From contig CAYSWA010000034.1 of assembly GCA_964434535.1 (NCBI GenBank), forward strand, positions 1 through 23,079: a stretch of DNA of 23,079 nucleotides, written 5' to 3'. Source of the DNA: SM23-32 sp964434535 (GTDB lineage Bacteria > Planctomycetota > Brocadiia > SM23-32). Shown here in pieces: positions 13,368 through 21,475 of this stretch. The notes beneath the pieces are model-generated. The model saw only the letters and a program-made list of their open reading frames with translations, had not been told where the DNA came from and ran no database searches. A program made the position numbers and the translations under genes. The stretch's first letter is position 1. Each line of letters starts with the position of its first letter.

Positions 13368-14186
13368 ATGGCCGAGGCGGAGAAGATGGGCGGCCTCCCG
13401 CCCTTCGAGGGGAAGCCGCTGCGCGAGGTGCCCATCCCGGCGGCCGACGTCTGGAAGGAGGACCAGTACGGCAAGGCCGTCCTGGCCGAGTATAACGCGC
13501 GGGTGCGGCGCGAGTTCGACGACCATCCCTACCTGAAGATCTTCAAGGTCGGCGGCGGCGTCGTGCACGGCTCAAACCCCTTCGCCGTCTGCCTGGTGGA
13601 CATGATCGTGCGGCCCGGCGTGCGCGTGGCCACCCCGCCCGACCTCCAGGGCATCCTGGACGCCCGCGGGAAGATCTCCGACCCGCCCAAGATACGCGGA
13701 GGCTACAAGGACTCCGGCCTGATCCTGCGCACCGTCAGCGAGCCGAACAGCTACCTGGGCGAGCGGGTCGGCGCGCAGCTCGGCCCGCGCATCGAGTGGC
13801 CCGCCGTCATCTACCTCTCGGGCCTGGAGCTCATCAAGGACCCCAAGAGCCCCTGCGGCCTCGGCTTCAAGTTCACCGGCAACACGGTCGCCTTCCACGC
13901 GCCGATCCTGAAGGAGAGGTCCGACCACTTCGACAACCACAACATCGACTGCGAGACGGGCCTGCCGACGCAGCTCGGGGGGGCCGGGCGCTACTTCTAC
14001 GGCACCGAGGAGGGCCTCTCCCGCCTCTACCTGGGCCGGGGCTCCTCCATCGACACCATCTGGGACGAGCTCGGCAACTCGCAGGCCGACGGGCGCGTCG
14101 TCTTCGTCAAGAACGACGTGCCCCCCGGCAAGTTCTACGACTACGTGCGCCACCTCGACGCGACCGCCCGCCTGCTGGAGCCCTGA
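13368..14186 (+). CDS. Unrecognised protein (272 aa)
   Basis: Not recognised. The protein is acidic-to-neutral with no signal peptide or membrane segment. Segments with a conserved look are VGGGVVHGSNPFAVCLVD, PPKIRGGYKDSGLIL, SPCGLGFKFTGNTVAFHAP, DHFDNHNIDCETGLPTQLGG and GRYFYGTEEGLSRLYLGR. Several Asp/His/Cys-containing turns might bind metal, but no family signature was found. Start ATG 13368 is chosen for the strong GGGAGGGAG just upstream; the frame is open back to 13200, but that stretch overlaps the promoter. It is a single-gene unit: its own promoter, and the next gene is convergent, 38 bases away. Codon use is that of the host genes. Confidence 0.8.
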   Translation: MAEAEKMGGLPPFEGKPLREVPIPAADVWKEDQYGKAVLAEYNARVRREFDDHPYLKIFKVGGGVVHGSNPFAVCLVDMIVRPGVRVATPPDLQGILDARGKISDPPKIRGGYKDSGLILRTVSEPNSYLGERVGAQLGPRIEWPAVIYLSGLELIKDPKSPCGLGFKFTGNTVAFHAPILKERSDHFDNHNIDCETGLPTQLGGAGRYFYGTEEGLSRLYLGRGSSIDTIWDELGNSQADGRVVFVKNDVPPGKFYDYVRHLDATARLLEP

Positions 14187-14224
14187 GCCCTGCCGCTGCG
14201 GCCGAGGCGCGATGACCTCCTCCC

Positions 14225-16471
14225 TCACTTGCCGAAGAACCGCCGGATGGACTCGGCGCTCATCTGCTCGGCGCCTTCGTCGCCCACCAGCAGCGCCTTG
14301 CCCTCGACGACGACCACCACCCGCTCGCCGAGCGCCAGGCAGGGGCGCAGCTCGGGCAGCGCGTCGAGCACGTTGAAGTAGGCGTCGCTGCCCCACTTCA
14401 CCTTCAGCAGCGCCATCTCCTCGGTGAAACCGGCGTCGACGTAGACGCCGCCGAGCACGACGAACCGGCGCCCGGCGACCCTCCGCAGCGTGCCCTCCAC
14501 GGCGCCGGGGCCGACCGCGTCGGCCTCGCGCCAGCCGCGCACGGCCTTGCTCAGCGCGATGGCCTCAGCGGTCGGCGCGCCGCCAGAGCCGAGCACCATC
14601 CGCTGCTGGGCCAGCTCCTCGCCCAGCGCCTCGCGCTCGCGCGCCTCGCCGGGCATGGCCGGCGCCGCGCCGAGGGACATCCCCTCGGCCTGGAGCCTGC
14701 TCAGCGCCTGCCCCCGCACGATGCCGTGGCGGCGATATGCCTCCTCGTCCTCCAGCACCAGGTAGCTGGTGTAGGGCGTGGCGATGCCGTACTCGGTGCT
14801 CAGGCGCACGACCTCCTCCTTGAGCTCCTCGGTCTGGCCGTGGAGGCGGATCTGGTCCAGCAGGTAGCCGATCTTGCGGCGCGCCCATATCTGCGGCAGG
14901 AAGGCGTGGCCCGCTTCAACCTCCGGGAAGCGGGCGTCGTAGGCGAACGTGCGCCGCTCGCCGCGCAGAAGGCCCTCCAGCTCGACGGCCACCTCGCCGC
15001 TGCCCGTGTAGCGGCCGAAGGCCACCACCTGGCTGCCGCGGAAAAGGTCGGGCAGCTCGCGGGGATAGACGTCGCGCACCTGCACCTCGCCGTAGTCCAG
15101 CTCCAGGTTCGCCAGCACGGGGTTGCTGACCTTGCGGAAGAGGGCGGCGATCCGGGCCTCGATCTCGCGCCCGGGGGCCACGTACTCGCTGTAGGCGCGC
15201 GTGGCGGCCGCGATCCGGTCCAGCAGCTCGACGCTCAGGTCCTCGGCGATGCCGAAGGTGAAGATGCGCACGTTGGCCCTGTTCGCCTCCTCGACCTTCG
15301 CCACGATTTCGTCGGGCCGGCGCGGGCCGACGGTCGGCTTGCCGTCGGTGGCAAGCACGGTCAGGTAGGGTCGGTCGGCCTCGGGCGCCAGGCTCAGCGC
15401 GGTCAGCGCCGCCTCGCAGAGCGCCGTGCCGCCCCGCGCCTCGAGCTTCTCCACGTAGGCGACGGCCTCCTTGACCGCCTCCGGCGTCGCCTCCGTGAGC
15501 CCCTCGCCGTAGACCTCGACGCCGGTGCTGAAGGTGATCAGCGCGAAGCGGTCGCCGGGGTTCAGCGAGTGGAGGCAGAACCTGGCCGCCTCCCGCGCGC
15601 TGGCGATCCGGTCCTGCTGCTTCATGCTGCCGCTGGTGTCGATGAGCAGGCAGACGTCCTTCGGCATCACCTTCTCCTGCTCGATCTCCACGCGCGGGGC
15701 GAGCATCAGCGCGAAGTAGCCCGGCTCGCCTTCGCGGCGGTGGGTGAGCAGGCTCAGGCCGAAGTCCTCGCGGCTCAGCGCGTAGAAGAGCGTGAAATCG
15801 GTCGCGAGCCGGGCGCCGGCCTGCTCGAAGCCGGCCACGGCGTGGCGGTCGTCCTTGCGCGTGACGCCGACCTCGTGCGTGGGCGAGTAGACGCTGGCGA
15901 TGGCGTGCTCGGAGGCGATCTCGACGCTCACCGTCAGGTCCTCCAACACCTTCGAGGCCCGCTGCCCCGTCTTCAGGGGGAAGGTGTACTCGTAGACGCC
16001 GCTCTCGAAGGGCAGGGGATGGGTGTAGGTGACCTCGACCTCGGTGACACTGCGCGGCTCGATGGGGAAGACGCGCATGCGCAGCAGGCCGCTGTCGAGG
16101 TACTCCAGCAGGCCGGGGTCGCGGAGCCGGCGCACGATGTCCTCGTAGATCTGCCGTGCGCGCCCCGCCTCGACGACCTCGCCGCTCTGGCGCTTGCCGT
16201 TGACGTACATGGCGAACTCGCTCAGCGCGGCCTCGCGCGGCAGGGGGAAGACGTAGGTCGCCTCCAGGCGGCGGTCGGTGCTGTTGAGGAACTCCTGGGT
16301 GAGGCGGGTGGTGGCGAGGTTGCCCTCCACGCGGGCGCTCACCCGGTGGCTCTTGATCGCCAGCGGGGGGAGCTTGCGGTCCTCGGGGAACATGATCCCG
16401 CTCGCCGTCGCCGCCCGCCCGATCAGCATCAGCGCCAGGGCCGCACAGAGCATCGCTTGCCTCGCCTTCAT
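14225..16471 (-). CDS. Secreted VIT and von Willebrand factor A domain protein
   Basis: A 748-residue exported protein. The signal peptide is MKARQAMLCAALALMLIGRA with likely cleavage after ATA (near residue 23). Residues about 31-160 are a VIT domain (NLATTRLTQEFLNSTDRRLEA, YVFPLPREAALSEF, GEVVEAGRARQIYE). Residues about 270-460 are a VWA domain with MIDAS motif D278-x-S-x-S (LLIDTSGSMK), a Thr in ARGGTALCEAAL and Asp in LATDGKPT. A region about 540-620 (WARRKIGYLLDQIRL, YGIATPYTSYLVLE) is typical of bacterial VIT-VWA proteins related to inter-alpha-trypsin inhibitor heavy chain. No C-terminal anchor or sortase motif is seen. Start ATG 16471 is chosen over upstream in-frame codons because GGGAGG lies 7 bases before it and the signal peptide begins there. 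Its ligand is unknown; metal-dependent adhesion is the usual role. Confidence 0.9.
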   Translation of the reverse strand: MKARQAMLCAALALMLIGRAATASGIMFPEDRKLPPLAIKSHRVSARVEGNLATTRLTQEFLNSTDRRLEATYVFPLPREAALSEFAMYVNGKRQSGEVVEAGRARQIYEDIVRRLRDPGLLEYLDSGLLRMRVFPIEPRSVTEVEVTYTHPLPFESGVYEYTFPLKTGQRASKVLEDLTVSVEIASEHAIASVYSPTHEVGVTRKDDRHAVAGFEQAGARLATDFTLFYALSREDFGLSLLTHRREGEPGYFALMLAPRVEIEQEKVMPKDVCLLIDTSGSMKQQDRIASAREAARFCLHSLNPGDRFALITFSTGVEVYGEGLTEATPEAVKEAVAYVEKLEARGGTALCEAALTALSLAPEADRPYLTVLATDGKPTVGPRRPDEIVAKVEEANRANVRIFTFGIAEDLSVELLDRIAAATRAYSEYVAPGREIEARIAALFRKVSNPVLANLELDYGEVQVRDVYPRELPDLFRGSQVVAFGRYTGSGEVAVELEGLLRGERRTFAYDARFPEVEAGHAFLPQIWARRKIGYLLDQIRLHGQTEELKEEVVRLSTEYGIATPYTSYLVLEDEEAYRRHGIVRGQALSRLQAEGMSLGAAPAMPGEAREREALGEELAQQRMVLGSGGAPTAEAIALSKAVRGWREADAVGPGAVEGTLRRVAGRRFVVLGGVYVDAGFTEEMALLKVKWGSDAYFNVLDALPELRPCLALGERVVVVVEGKALLVGDEGAEQMSAESIRRFFGK

Positions 16472-16589
16472 CGCCCGACCTCCCGCATTCGAGTTCATTG
16501 GACTTGCGCTCCTCGGGTCTCCACACCATGTTGGACGCGCCAGCCGGGCGATATGTTCCGTGGGTGGGGTTCCCTTCCTTCGTGGTGAT

Positions 16590-16640
16590 CCCCGCCGTCG
16601 CCGTTCTCTGTGGCCTCCGTGCCCCCGTGGTGAAGCCACC
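16590..16640. repeat. Copy of a GGCACGGAGG-type intergenic repeat
   Basis: The spacer 16472-16819 holds no gene. Within it the minus strand reads CACGGGGGCACGGAGGCCAC then AGAG, a pattern of short CACGGAG/CACAGAG units that I associate with dispersed intergenic repeats in many high-GC bacteria. A multi-copy status cannot be shown from this window. Confidence 0.35.
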
Positions 16641-16654
16641 GGCGGGCTTTTCGC

Positions 16655-16682
16655 TTGATGCCAACGGTGGTTCTGCTATAAT
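16655..16682 (+). promoter_or_regulatory. Sigma70-type promoter for the ffh-rpsP-trmD-rplS operon
   Basis: TTGATG (16655-16660), a 16-base spacer and a perfect TATAAT (16677-16682). The expected start near 16689 leaves a leader of about 130 bases before the GTG start of ffh. Confidence 0.65.
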
Positions 16683-16752
16683 CGTCGAGGTCGCCGGGCG
16701 TTGCGACGGGCCGAGGGGTCCATCGCCGCCCGGGCCGACTGACGCCGGAGCA

Positions 16753-16768
16753 GGGGCGGCGCCGCCCC
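16753..16768 (+). promoter_or_regulatory. Perfect palindrome in the ffh leader
   Basis: GGGGCGGCGCCGCCCC is an 8+8 perfect palindrome about 65 bases after the predicted transcript start and 51 bases before ffh. It is not followed by a clean T-run. It could be a leader hairpin or a protein-binding site. Confidence 0.4.
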
Positions 16769-16819
16769 ATTCCCCCTCTTCGCCCGTTCCCGCGACTCGT
16801 TACAGCAGCGGATTGCGCC

Positions 16820-18208
16820 GTGTTTGAGACGCTGACCGACACGATGGAGGGCTTCTTCGCGAAACTGCGAAGGAAGCCGCGCCTCACGGAGAAGAACATC
16901 GAGGACGGCCTGCGCGAGGTGCGCCTGGCCCTGCTGGAGGCCGACGTGCACTACCGCGTGGTCAAGGAGCTGGTCGGGCGCATCAAGGAGCAGGCGGTCG
17001 GCGAGGAGGTTATCCGCGGCGTCAACCCCGCCGAGCAGATCGTCAAGATCGTCCACGATGAGATCGAAGCCCTGATCGGCCCGGTGGACACGACGATCCC
17101 GATGCGGCAGGACGGCCCGACGGTGCTGATGGTCTGCGGCCTGCAGGGCAGCGGCAAGACGACCACCTGCGCGAAGCTGGCGCAGTACCTGCGGGAGAAC
17201 TACTCCTGCGAGCCGCTGATGGCGGCGGCGGACGTGCACCGGCCGGCCGCCATCGACCAGCTCGAGGTGCTCGGCGAGCAGGTCGGCGTGCCCGTGGTCA
17301 GCGACCGGGCCGCCGACGCCGTGATGATCGCCATGAAGGCCCGCTTCGAGGCGGCCGAGCGGGGCCTGGGGCCCGTCATCCTGGACACGGCGGGCCGGCT
17401 GCACGTCGACGATGGGATGATGGAGGAGCTGCGCCAGCTCAAACGCCGCGCCCGGCCCGACCAGGTATACCTGGTGGCCGACGCGATGACCGGCCAGGAC
17501 GCCGTCAACAGCGCCCTGGAGTTCAACCGGAGCATGGAGTTCGACGGGGTGATCCTGACCAAGCTGGACGGCGACGCGCGGGGCGGGGCGGCGCTCTCGG
17601 TGAAGGCGGTGACGGGCAAGCCGATCAAGTTCGTGGGGCTGGGTGAGAAGCTGGACAAGTTCGAGCCCTTCCACCCCGACCGGATGGCCGACCGCATCCT
17701 GGGCATGGGCGACGTGGTCGGCCTGGTCGAGAAGGCCCAGCAGGCCATCGAGGCCGAGGACGCCGAGGCGCTGGAGGAGAAGCTGCGCAAGGCGACCTTC
17801 GACCTGGAGGACTTCCGCAAGCAGATCCAGATGCTGCGCCGCATGGGCCCCCTGCGCGAGATCATGGGCCACCTGCCCGGGATCGGCTCCCGGCTCTCGC
17901 AACTGGAGGACTTCGACGAGGGCCAGGTGGACCGCATCGAGGCCGTCATCAACAGCATGACCCCCGAGGAGCGCCACAACCCGGCCCTGATCGGCGCCAG
18001 CCGCCGCCGGCGCATCGCCCTGGGCAGCGGCGCCGACCCCGTGATGGTCAACCAGCTCCTGAAGCAGTTCAAGCAGATGCGCAAGCTCATGCGCAAGCTG
18101 AGCAAGGGCGACATGGGCGCGCTGATGGACGCGATGCCGGCCGGGCTGGACGAGCTGCCCGGCGCCCCCGGCGGGGGGCGCGGGCGCCGGGGAAGGCGCC
18201 GCCGATAG
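16820..18208 (+). CDS. ffh: Signal recognition particle protein Ffh (SRP54)
   Basis: A 462-residue SRP GTPase that binds signal sequences and 4.5S RNA for cotranslational insertion. The N domain begins MFETLTDTMEGFFAKLR. The G domain carries GLQGSGKTTT (107-116), AAADVHRPAAIDQL, LDTAGRLHVDD and LTKLDGDARGGAAL. The M domain has the methionine-rich DFRKQIQMLRRMGPLREIMG, INSMTPEER and the RNA-binding SRRRRIALGSG. A glycine/arginine tail ends it. The start is GTG 16820, matching the family N-terminus; there is no strong Shine-Dalgarno sequence in front. It heads the operon with rpsP, trmD and rplS. No 4.5S RNA gene was recognised nearby. Confidence 0.97.
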   Translation: MFETLTDTMEGFFAKLRRKPRLTEKNIEDGLREVRLALLEADVHYRVVKELVGRIKEQAVGEEVIRGVNPAEQIVKIVHDEIEALIGPVDTTIPMRQDGPTVLMVCGLQGSGKTTTCAKLAQYLRENYSCEPLMAAADVHRPAAIDQLEVLGEQVGVPVVSDRAADAVMIAMKARFEAAERGLGPVILDTAGRLHVDDGMMEELRQLKRRARPDQVYLVADAMTGQDAVNSALEFNRSMEFDGVILTKLDGDARGGAALSVKAVTGKPIKFVGLGEKLDKFEPFHPDRMADRILGMGDVVGLVEKAQQAIEAEDAEALEEKLRKATFDLEDFRKQIQMLRRMGPLREIMGHLPGIGSRLSQLEDFDEGQVDRIEAVINSMTPEERHNPALIGASRRRRIALGSGADPVMVNQLLKQFKQMRKLMRKLSKGDMGALMDAMPAGLDELPGAPGGGRGRRGRRRR

Positions 18209-18215
18209 AGATGAA

Positions 18216-18231
18216 GGCTCCCCGGGGAGCC
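18216..18231 (+). promoter_or_regulatory. Perfect palindrome between ffh and rpsP
   Basis: GGCTCCCCGGGGAGCC, 8+8, lies eight bases after the ffh stop and 34 before rpsP. No T-run follows. It may be an RNA processing or stability hairpin that sets different ffh and ribosomal-protein levels (inference). Confidence 0.45.
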
Positions 18232-18265
18232 GCACCCAAACCGTAACACAGGGGTTGCCGCGAAC

Positions 18266-18514
18266 ATGGTGAAGATCAGACTGACCAGGTGCGGGCGCCG
18301 CAACGCGCCCTACTGGCGCATCGGCGCCTTCGACAGCCGCACCCGCCGCGACGGGCGGCCGATCGAGTACCTCGGCTCCTACGACCCGCACCAGGAGAAG
18401 GACGAGGAGAAGATCACCTTCGACCGCGAGCGCGTGGAGCACTGGCTCAGCGTGGGCGCCCAGCCGACCGACACCGTGGCGCAACTGCTGCGCAAGCACG
18501 GGGTCGAGCTCTGA
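18266..18514 (+). CDS. rpsP: 30S ribosomal protein S16
   Basis: An 82-residue S16, the normal length. The N-terminus MVKIRLTRCGRRNAPYWRI and the following GRPIEYLGSYDP and RVEHWLSVGAQPTDTV are diagnostic. It binds 16S rRNA during early 30S assembly. AGGGG lies upstream of ATG 18266. It stands between ffh and trmD; the usual rimM (and KH-domain) gene is absent from the 31-base gap before trmD. Confidence 0.97.
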   Translation: MVKIRLTRCGRRNAPYWRIGAFDSRTRRDGRPIEYLGSYDPHQEKDEEKITFDRERVEHWLSVGAQPTDTVAQLLRKHGVEL

Positions 18515-18545
18515 GCCGGGCGCGCCAGCGCCGGAAAGGCCCTCC

Positions 18546-19259
18546 GTGTCGCCCGATGAGCGCCGCCCGCTGAGGTTTGACATCCTGACGCTCTTCCCGG
18601 AGGTCTTCGGCCCGTTCCTGCGGGCCAGCATCCCCGGCATAGCCGCCGAAAAGGGGCTGGTCAGCTACCACCTGCACGACATCCGCCGCTACAGCCAGGA
18701 CAAGCACCACAAGGTGGACGACAGGCCCTACGGCGGCGGGCCGGGCATGGTCATACGCTGCGAGCCGGCCTTCCGCTGCTACGAGGCCGTGCGCCAGATG
18801 GACGAGCCGGCCGGCCGGCTGCTGCTGCTCACCCCGCAGGGGCGGCGGCTGGACCAGGAGCTCGCACGCGAGCTGAGCCGCGAGGACAGGCTGGTGCTGC
18901 TCTGCGGCCATTACGAGGGATTCGACGAGCGGATCCGCCGCGGACTGCCGGCCGAGGAGGTCTCGGTCGGCGACTACGTGCTCAGCGGCGGCGAGGCGGC
19001 GGCCATGGTGGTGGTGGACGCCACGGTGCGGCTGCTGCCCGGCGCGCTGGGCCACGAGGAGTCGGCCCGGCGCGACAGTTTCGAGGAAGGGCTGCTGGAG
19101 CACCCGCAGTACACGCGGCCGCCGGAGTTCCGCGGCATGAGCGTGCCGGAGGTGCTGCTGAGCGGCGACCACGCGGCGATCGAGCGATGGCGCCGCCGGC
19201 AGGCGGAGGAACGAACGCGCAGCAGGCGATCGGACCTGCTCCCCGACCAGGACCAGTAG
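18546..19259 (+). CDS. trmD: tRNA (guanine-37-N1)-methyltransferase
   Basis: A 237-residue SPOUT methyltransferase that makes m1G37 in tRNAs with G36, preventing +1 frameshifting. The family start LRFDILTLFPEVFGPFL is at residue 9. HHKVDDRPYGGGPGMV, the trefoil-knot elements LLCGHYEGFDERI and VSVGDYVLSGGE, and LLEHPQYTRPPEFRG are all present. The start is GTG 18546 with GGAAAGG upstream; typical proteins begin close to the RFD motif, so a short N-terminal extension is present. The C-terminus is basic and hydrophilic. It is followed by rplS after 17 bases. Confidence 0.96.
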   Translation: MSPDERRPLRFDILTLFPEVFGPFLRASIPGIAAEKGLVSYHLHDIRRYSQDKHHKVDDRPYGGGPGMVIRCEPAFRCYEAVRQMDEPAGRLLLLTPQGRRLDQELARELSREDRLVLLCGHYEGFDERIRRGLPAEEVSVGDYVLSGGEAAAMVVVDATVRLLPGALGHEESARRDSFEEGLLEHPQYTRPPEFRGMSVPEVLLSGDHAAIERWRRRQAEERTRSRRSDLLPDQDQ

Positions 19260-19276
19260 AGGCACGGAGAAAGCAG

Positions 19277-19687
19277 ATGGCCAAGGGCAAGAAGCAACTG
19301 AAGGGGCAGGACCTGATCCGCTCCATCGAGCAGGACTACATGAAGCCGTCGGTCACGCCGTTCCGCGTCGGCGACACGCTCGACGTCGCCGTCCACATCC
19401 GCGAGGGCGGCAAGGAGCGGGTGCAGGTCTTCACCGGCACCTGCATCGCCCGCAAGGGCAGCGGCAACCGGGAGACCTTCACCGTGCGCCGCATCGTGCA
19501 GGGCCAGGGGGTCGAGCGCGTCTTCCCCCTCCACTCGCCCAACATCGAGAGCGTCAAGGTGGTGCGACGCGGCCGCGCCCGCCGCGCCAGGCTCCACTAC
19601 CTGCGCGAGCGCACCGGCCGGCGCAGCCGCGTGCGGGAAGACATGCGCGAGCGTAAGGAAGAAGGGGCCGGCTCCGAGACGCAGTGA
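19277..19687 (+). CDS. rplS: 50S ribosomal protein L19
   Basis: A 136-residue L19, slightly longer than the usual 115-120 because of extra charged residues at the C-terminus. Diagnostic segments are FRVGDTLDVAVHIREG, RVQVFTGTCIARKGSG, FTVRRIVQGQGVERVFPLHSPN and ARLHYLRERTGRRSRVRE. It sits at the 30S-50S interface. Start ATG 19277 has GGAGAAAG just upstream. The stop TGA (19685-19687) is directly abutted by the stop of the convergent GNAT gene, so there is no intergenic terminator. Confidence 0.96.
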   Translation: MAKGKKQLKGQDLIRSIEQDYMKPSVTPFRVGDTLDVAVHIREGGKERVQVFTGTCIARKGSGNRETFTVRRIVQGQGVERVFPLHSPNIESVKVVRRGRARRARLHYLRERTGRRSRVREDMRERKEEGAGSETQ

Positions 19688-20602
19688 TCAGAGCTCCTTG
19701 CCCAGCGCCGCGTAGCGCCGGCAGATGCGCCACCCGTTCTTGAGGTAGAACGGCGTGTTCGCCCAGTAGGCCCAGACGCGCGGCGTGCCCAGCTGCTTCA
19801 TCTTCAGCATCGACGCCACCAGCAGGCACGAGCCGATCCCCCGCCCGCGCCGATCCGGCCGCACCGCCGTCGTGCCGAAGCTCCCCCGCTCGGCGCCGGG
19901 CTGGTAGTTCGCGTAGCCGAGCATCTCGTCTCTTCTGAGCGCCACGAACGTGTGCCGCCCTCGCCGGTAGCGTTCCTCCCAGCCGGGCGGGAACCAGGCC
20001 GGCATCTGGATCGCCTCGACCAGCTCCCGCAGGGCGGGCAGCATCCGCGCGCGGTAGGGCGTGATGCGGATCCCCTCCTCGGCCAGGCGCTCCAGCGCCG
20101 CCCGCTGATCGTCGCCCGGCGTGAACCCCTCCAGGTCGACCTCCACGTCGTGCAGCTCGCGCCTCTCCCGGTAGCCGCGCTCCAGGAAGAAGCCTACCTT
20201 CCCGGGATACTCCCTCGGTATGCCGGGGAAGAAGTGGCCGCCCGCCGCGTACTCGACCACCTGCATCCGCCGCCGGTCCCGCGTGCGGCCGAACGCCTCG
20301 CAGGCGGCGAGCAGCGCTTCGGCCGGGCCGCCCGCGCCCCAGTCCGCCGCGCAGAGCCCTTTCAGGAACGCCGCCTCGGACAACTGGCCTCGCTCGCTGG
20401 CCGGCGCCACGCAGCAGGCGAAGCCCGCGAGCGCGCCGCCGTCCTCCGCCACAAGGGCGCCCTCCGGCGCGTGGTGGGCGTCGCCGAAGATGATCCGCTC
20501 CAGCCGCTCGGCGCTGGCCCGGTCGCGGGGGTAGTCGGCGTTCCACAGGGCCGACGCAGCCGGCAGATCGTCCTTGCGCATTCCTCGCAGGGCGGGGGCC
20601 AT
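19688..20602 (-). CDS. Two-domain GNAT N-acetyltransferase
   Basis: A 304-residue protein that looks like two GNAT folds. The N-terminal half (MRKDDLPAASALWNADYP, ALVAEDGGALAGFACCV) is degenerate, with no clear acetyl-CoA loop. The C-terminal half has FVALRRDEMLGYANYQ, then TTAVRPDRRGRGIGSCLL, the R/Q-x-x-G-x-G/A acetyl-CoA pyrophosphate loop, and the closing ANTPFYLKNGW. The acceptor substrate is unknown. It is cytosolic. It is transcribed alone from a possible promoter at 20646-20674 and is convergent with rplS; the two stop codons share the sequence TGATCA without a spacer, so the two transcripts probably overlap. Confidence 0.85.
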   Translation of the reverse strand: MAPALRGMRKDDLPAASALWNADYPRDRASAERLERIIFGDAHHAPEGALVAEDGGALAGFACCVAPASERGQLSEAAFLKGLCAADWGAGGPAEALLAACEAFGRTRDRRRMQVVEYAAGGHFFPGIPREYPGKVGFFLERGYRERRELHDVEVDLEGFTPGDDQRAALERLAEEGIRITPYRARMLPALRELVEAIQMPAWFPPGWEERYRRGRHTFVALRRDEMLGYANYQPGAERGSFGTTAVRPDRRGRGIGSCLLVASMLKMKQLGTPRVWAYWANTPFYLKNGWRICRRYAALGKEL

Positions 20603-20645
20603 CGTGGCAAGGTCTCCGCCTCAAGGGGCTCAGTGCAAGGGGGGC

Positions 20646-20674
20646 ATTAGATAAAACAGGGGCGGCCGCCGCAA
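20646..20674 (-). promoter_or_regulatory. Possible promoter for the GNAT gene
   Basis: On the minus strand TTGCGG (20674-20669), a 17-base spacer and TCTAAT (20651-20646), about 44 bases before ATG 20602. This is an AT-rich island in a GC-rich gap. Confidence 0.45.
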
Positions 20675-20692
20675 CCGCCCGGCCGCAGCCTG

Positions 20693-21475
20693 CTACCCCG
20701 CGGCGCGGTATTCGGCGACCATCACGGTGATGTTGTCGCGCCCGCCGGCCGCGCGGGCGGCGGCCACCAGCGCGTCGCAGGCCTCGTGGATGTTGGCCGA
20801 GCGGGCGAGGATCGCTTCGATCTCCTCCTCGCGGACGCCGTCGGTCAGCCCGTCGGTGCAGAGGATCAGCCAGTCCCCTTTGCTCAGCTCGAGGGTGGCG
20901 ACGTCGGGCCGTGCGTCGCCGCCCATGCCGACGTAGCGGGACAGGTGGCCGCGCATCGGGTGGGCGGCGGCCTCCGCCTCGCTGATGGCGCCGCGCTCCA
21001 GCAACATGCCGACCACCGAGTGGTCGTGGGTGAGGCGCTCCAGGTCCCGGCCGTCGAAGGCGTAGGCGCGGCTGTCGCCCATGTGGCCCACGTAGGTGAG
21101 CGGGGGGCGCACCAGGGCCAGGGCCACCGTCGCGCCCATCTTGTGCACGCCTTCCATCTGAGAGCACTCGAGGCGCATGCGGTGGTTCAGCGTGACGATG
21201 GCGTCGCGGATGGCGCCGGCGATGTCCCCGTCGCTGCGCTCGACGGTGCGGGTGACGTGCTCGCCGACCAGCGGGGGGAGCCACTCGCAGGTCAGGCGCG
21301 CGGCGACCTCGCCGGCCAGCTCCCCGCCCATCCCGTCGGCCACCACCAGCAGGCCCTCCTCGAGCCGGGCCAGGCAGGCGTCCTCGTTGTTCTCACGCAC
21401 GCAGCCGGGGTCGCTGATCCAGCAGACCTCCAGCCCTCCGCCCCGGCCGCGTCCGGACTTGCGGGAATCGTTCAA
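20693..21475 (-). CDS. PP2C-type Ser/Thr protein phosphatase
   Basis: A 260-residue PPM/PP2C phosphatase that removes phosphate from Ser/Thr (bacterial Stp/PrpC class). The metal-binding set looks complete: RENNEDA, Asp47 in VVADGMGGE, Asp134 in GHMGDSRAY, Asp208 in LCTDGLTDGV and Asp247 in GGRDNITVMV. No transmembrane segment is present, so it is soluble. The start is TTG 21475, whose last two bases overlap the kinase-like gene's TGA stop (TTGA), with a G-rich Shine-Dalgarno just upstream. Its translation is therefore probably coupled to the pseudokinase, and the two proteins probably act together. Confidence 0.92.
   Translation of the reverse strand: MNDSRKSGRGRGGGLEVCWISDPGCVRENNEDACLARLEEGLLVVADGMGGELAGEVAARLTCEWLPPLVGEHVTRTVERSDGDIAGAIRDAIVTLNHRMRLECSQMEGVHKMGATVALALVRPPLTYVGHMGDSRAYAFDGRDLERLTHDHSVVGMLLERGAISEAEAAAHPMRGHLSRYVGMGGDARPDVATLELSKGDWLILCTDGLTDGVREEEIEAILARSANIHEACDALVAAARAAGGRDNITVMVAEYRAAG

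Noticed and set aside
16683..16819. A 4.5S/SRP RNA gene in the ffh leader
   Set aside because: The conserved GGUCAGG/GGAAGCAGC elements of bacterial SRP RNA are not present; the palindrome at 16753-16768 alone is not enough.
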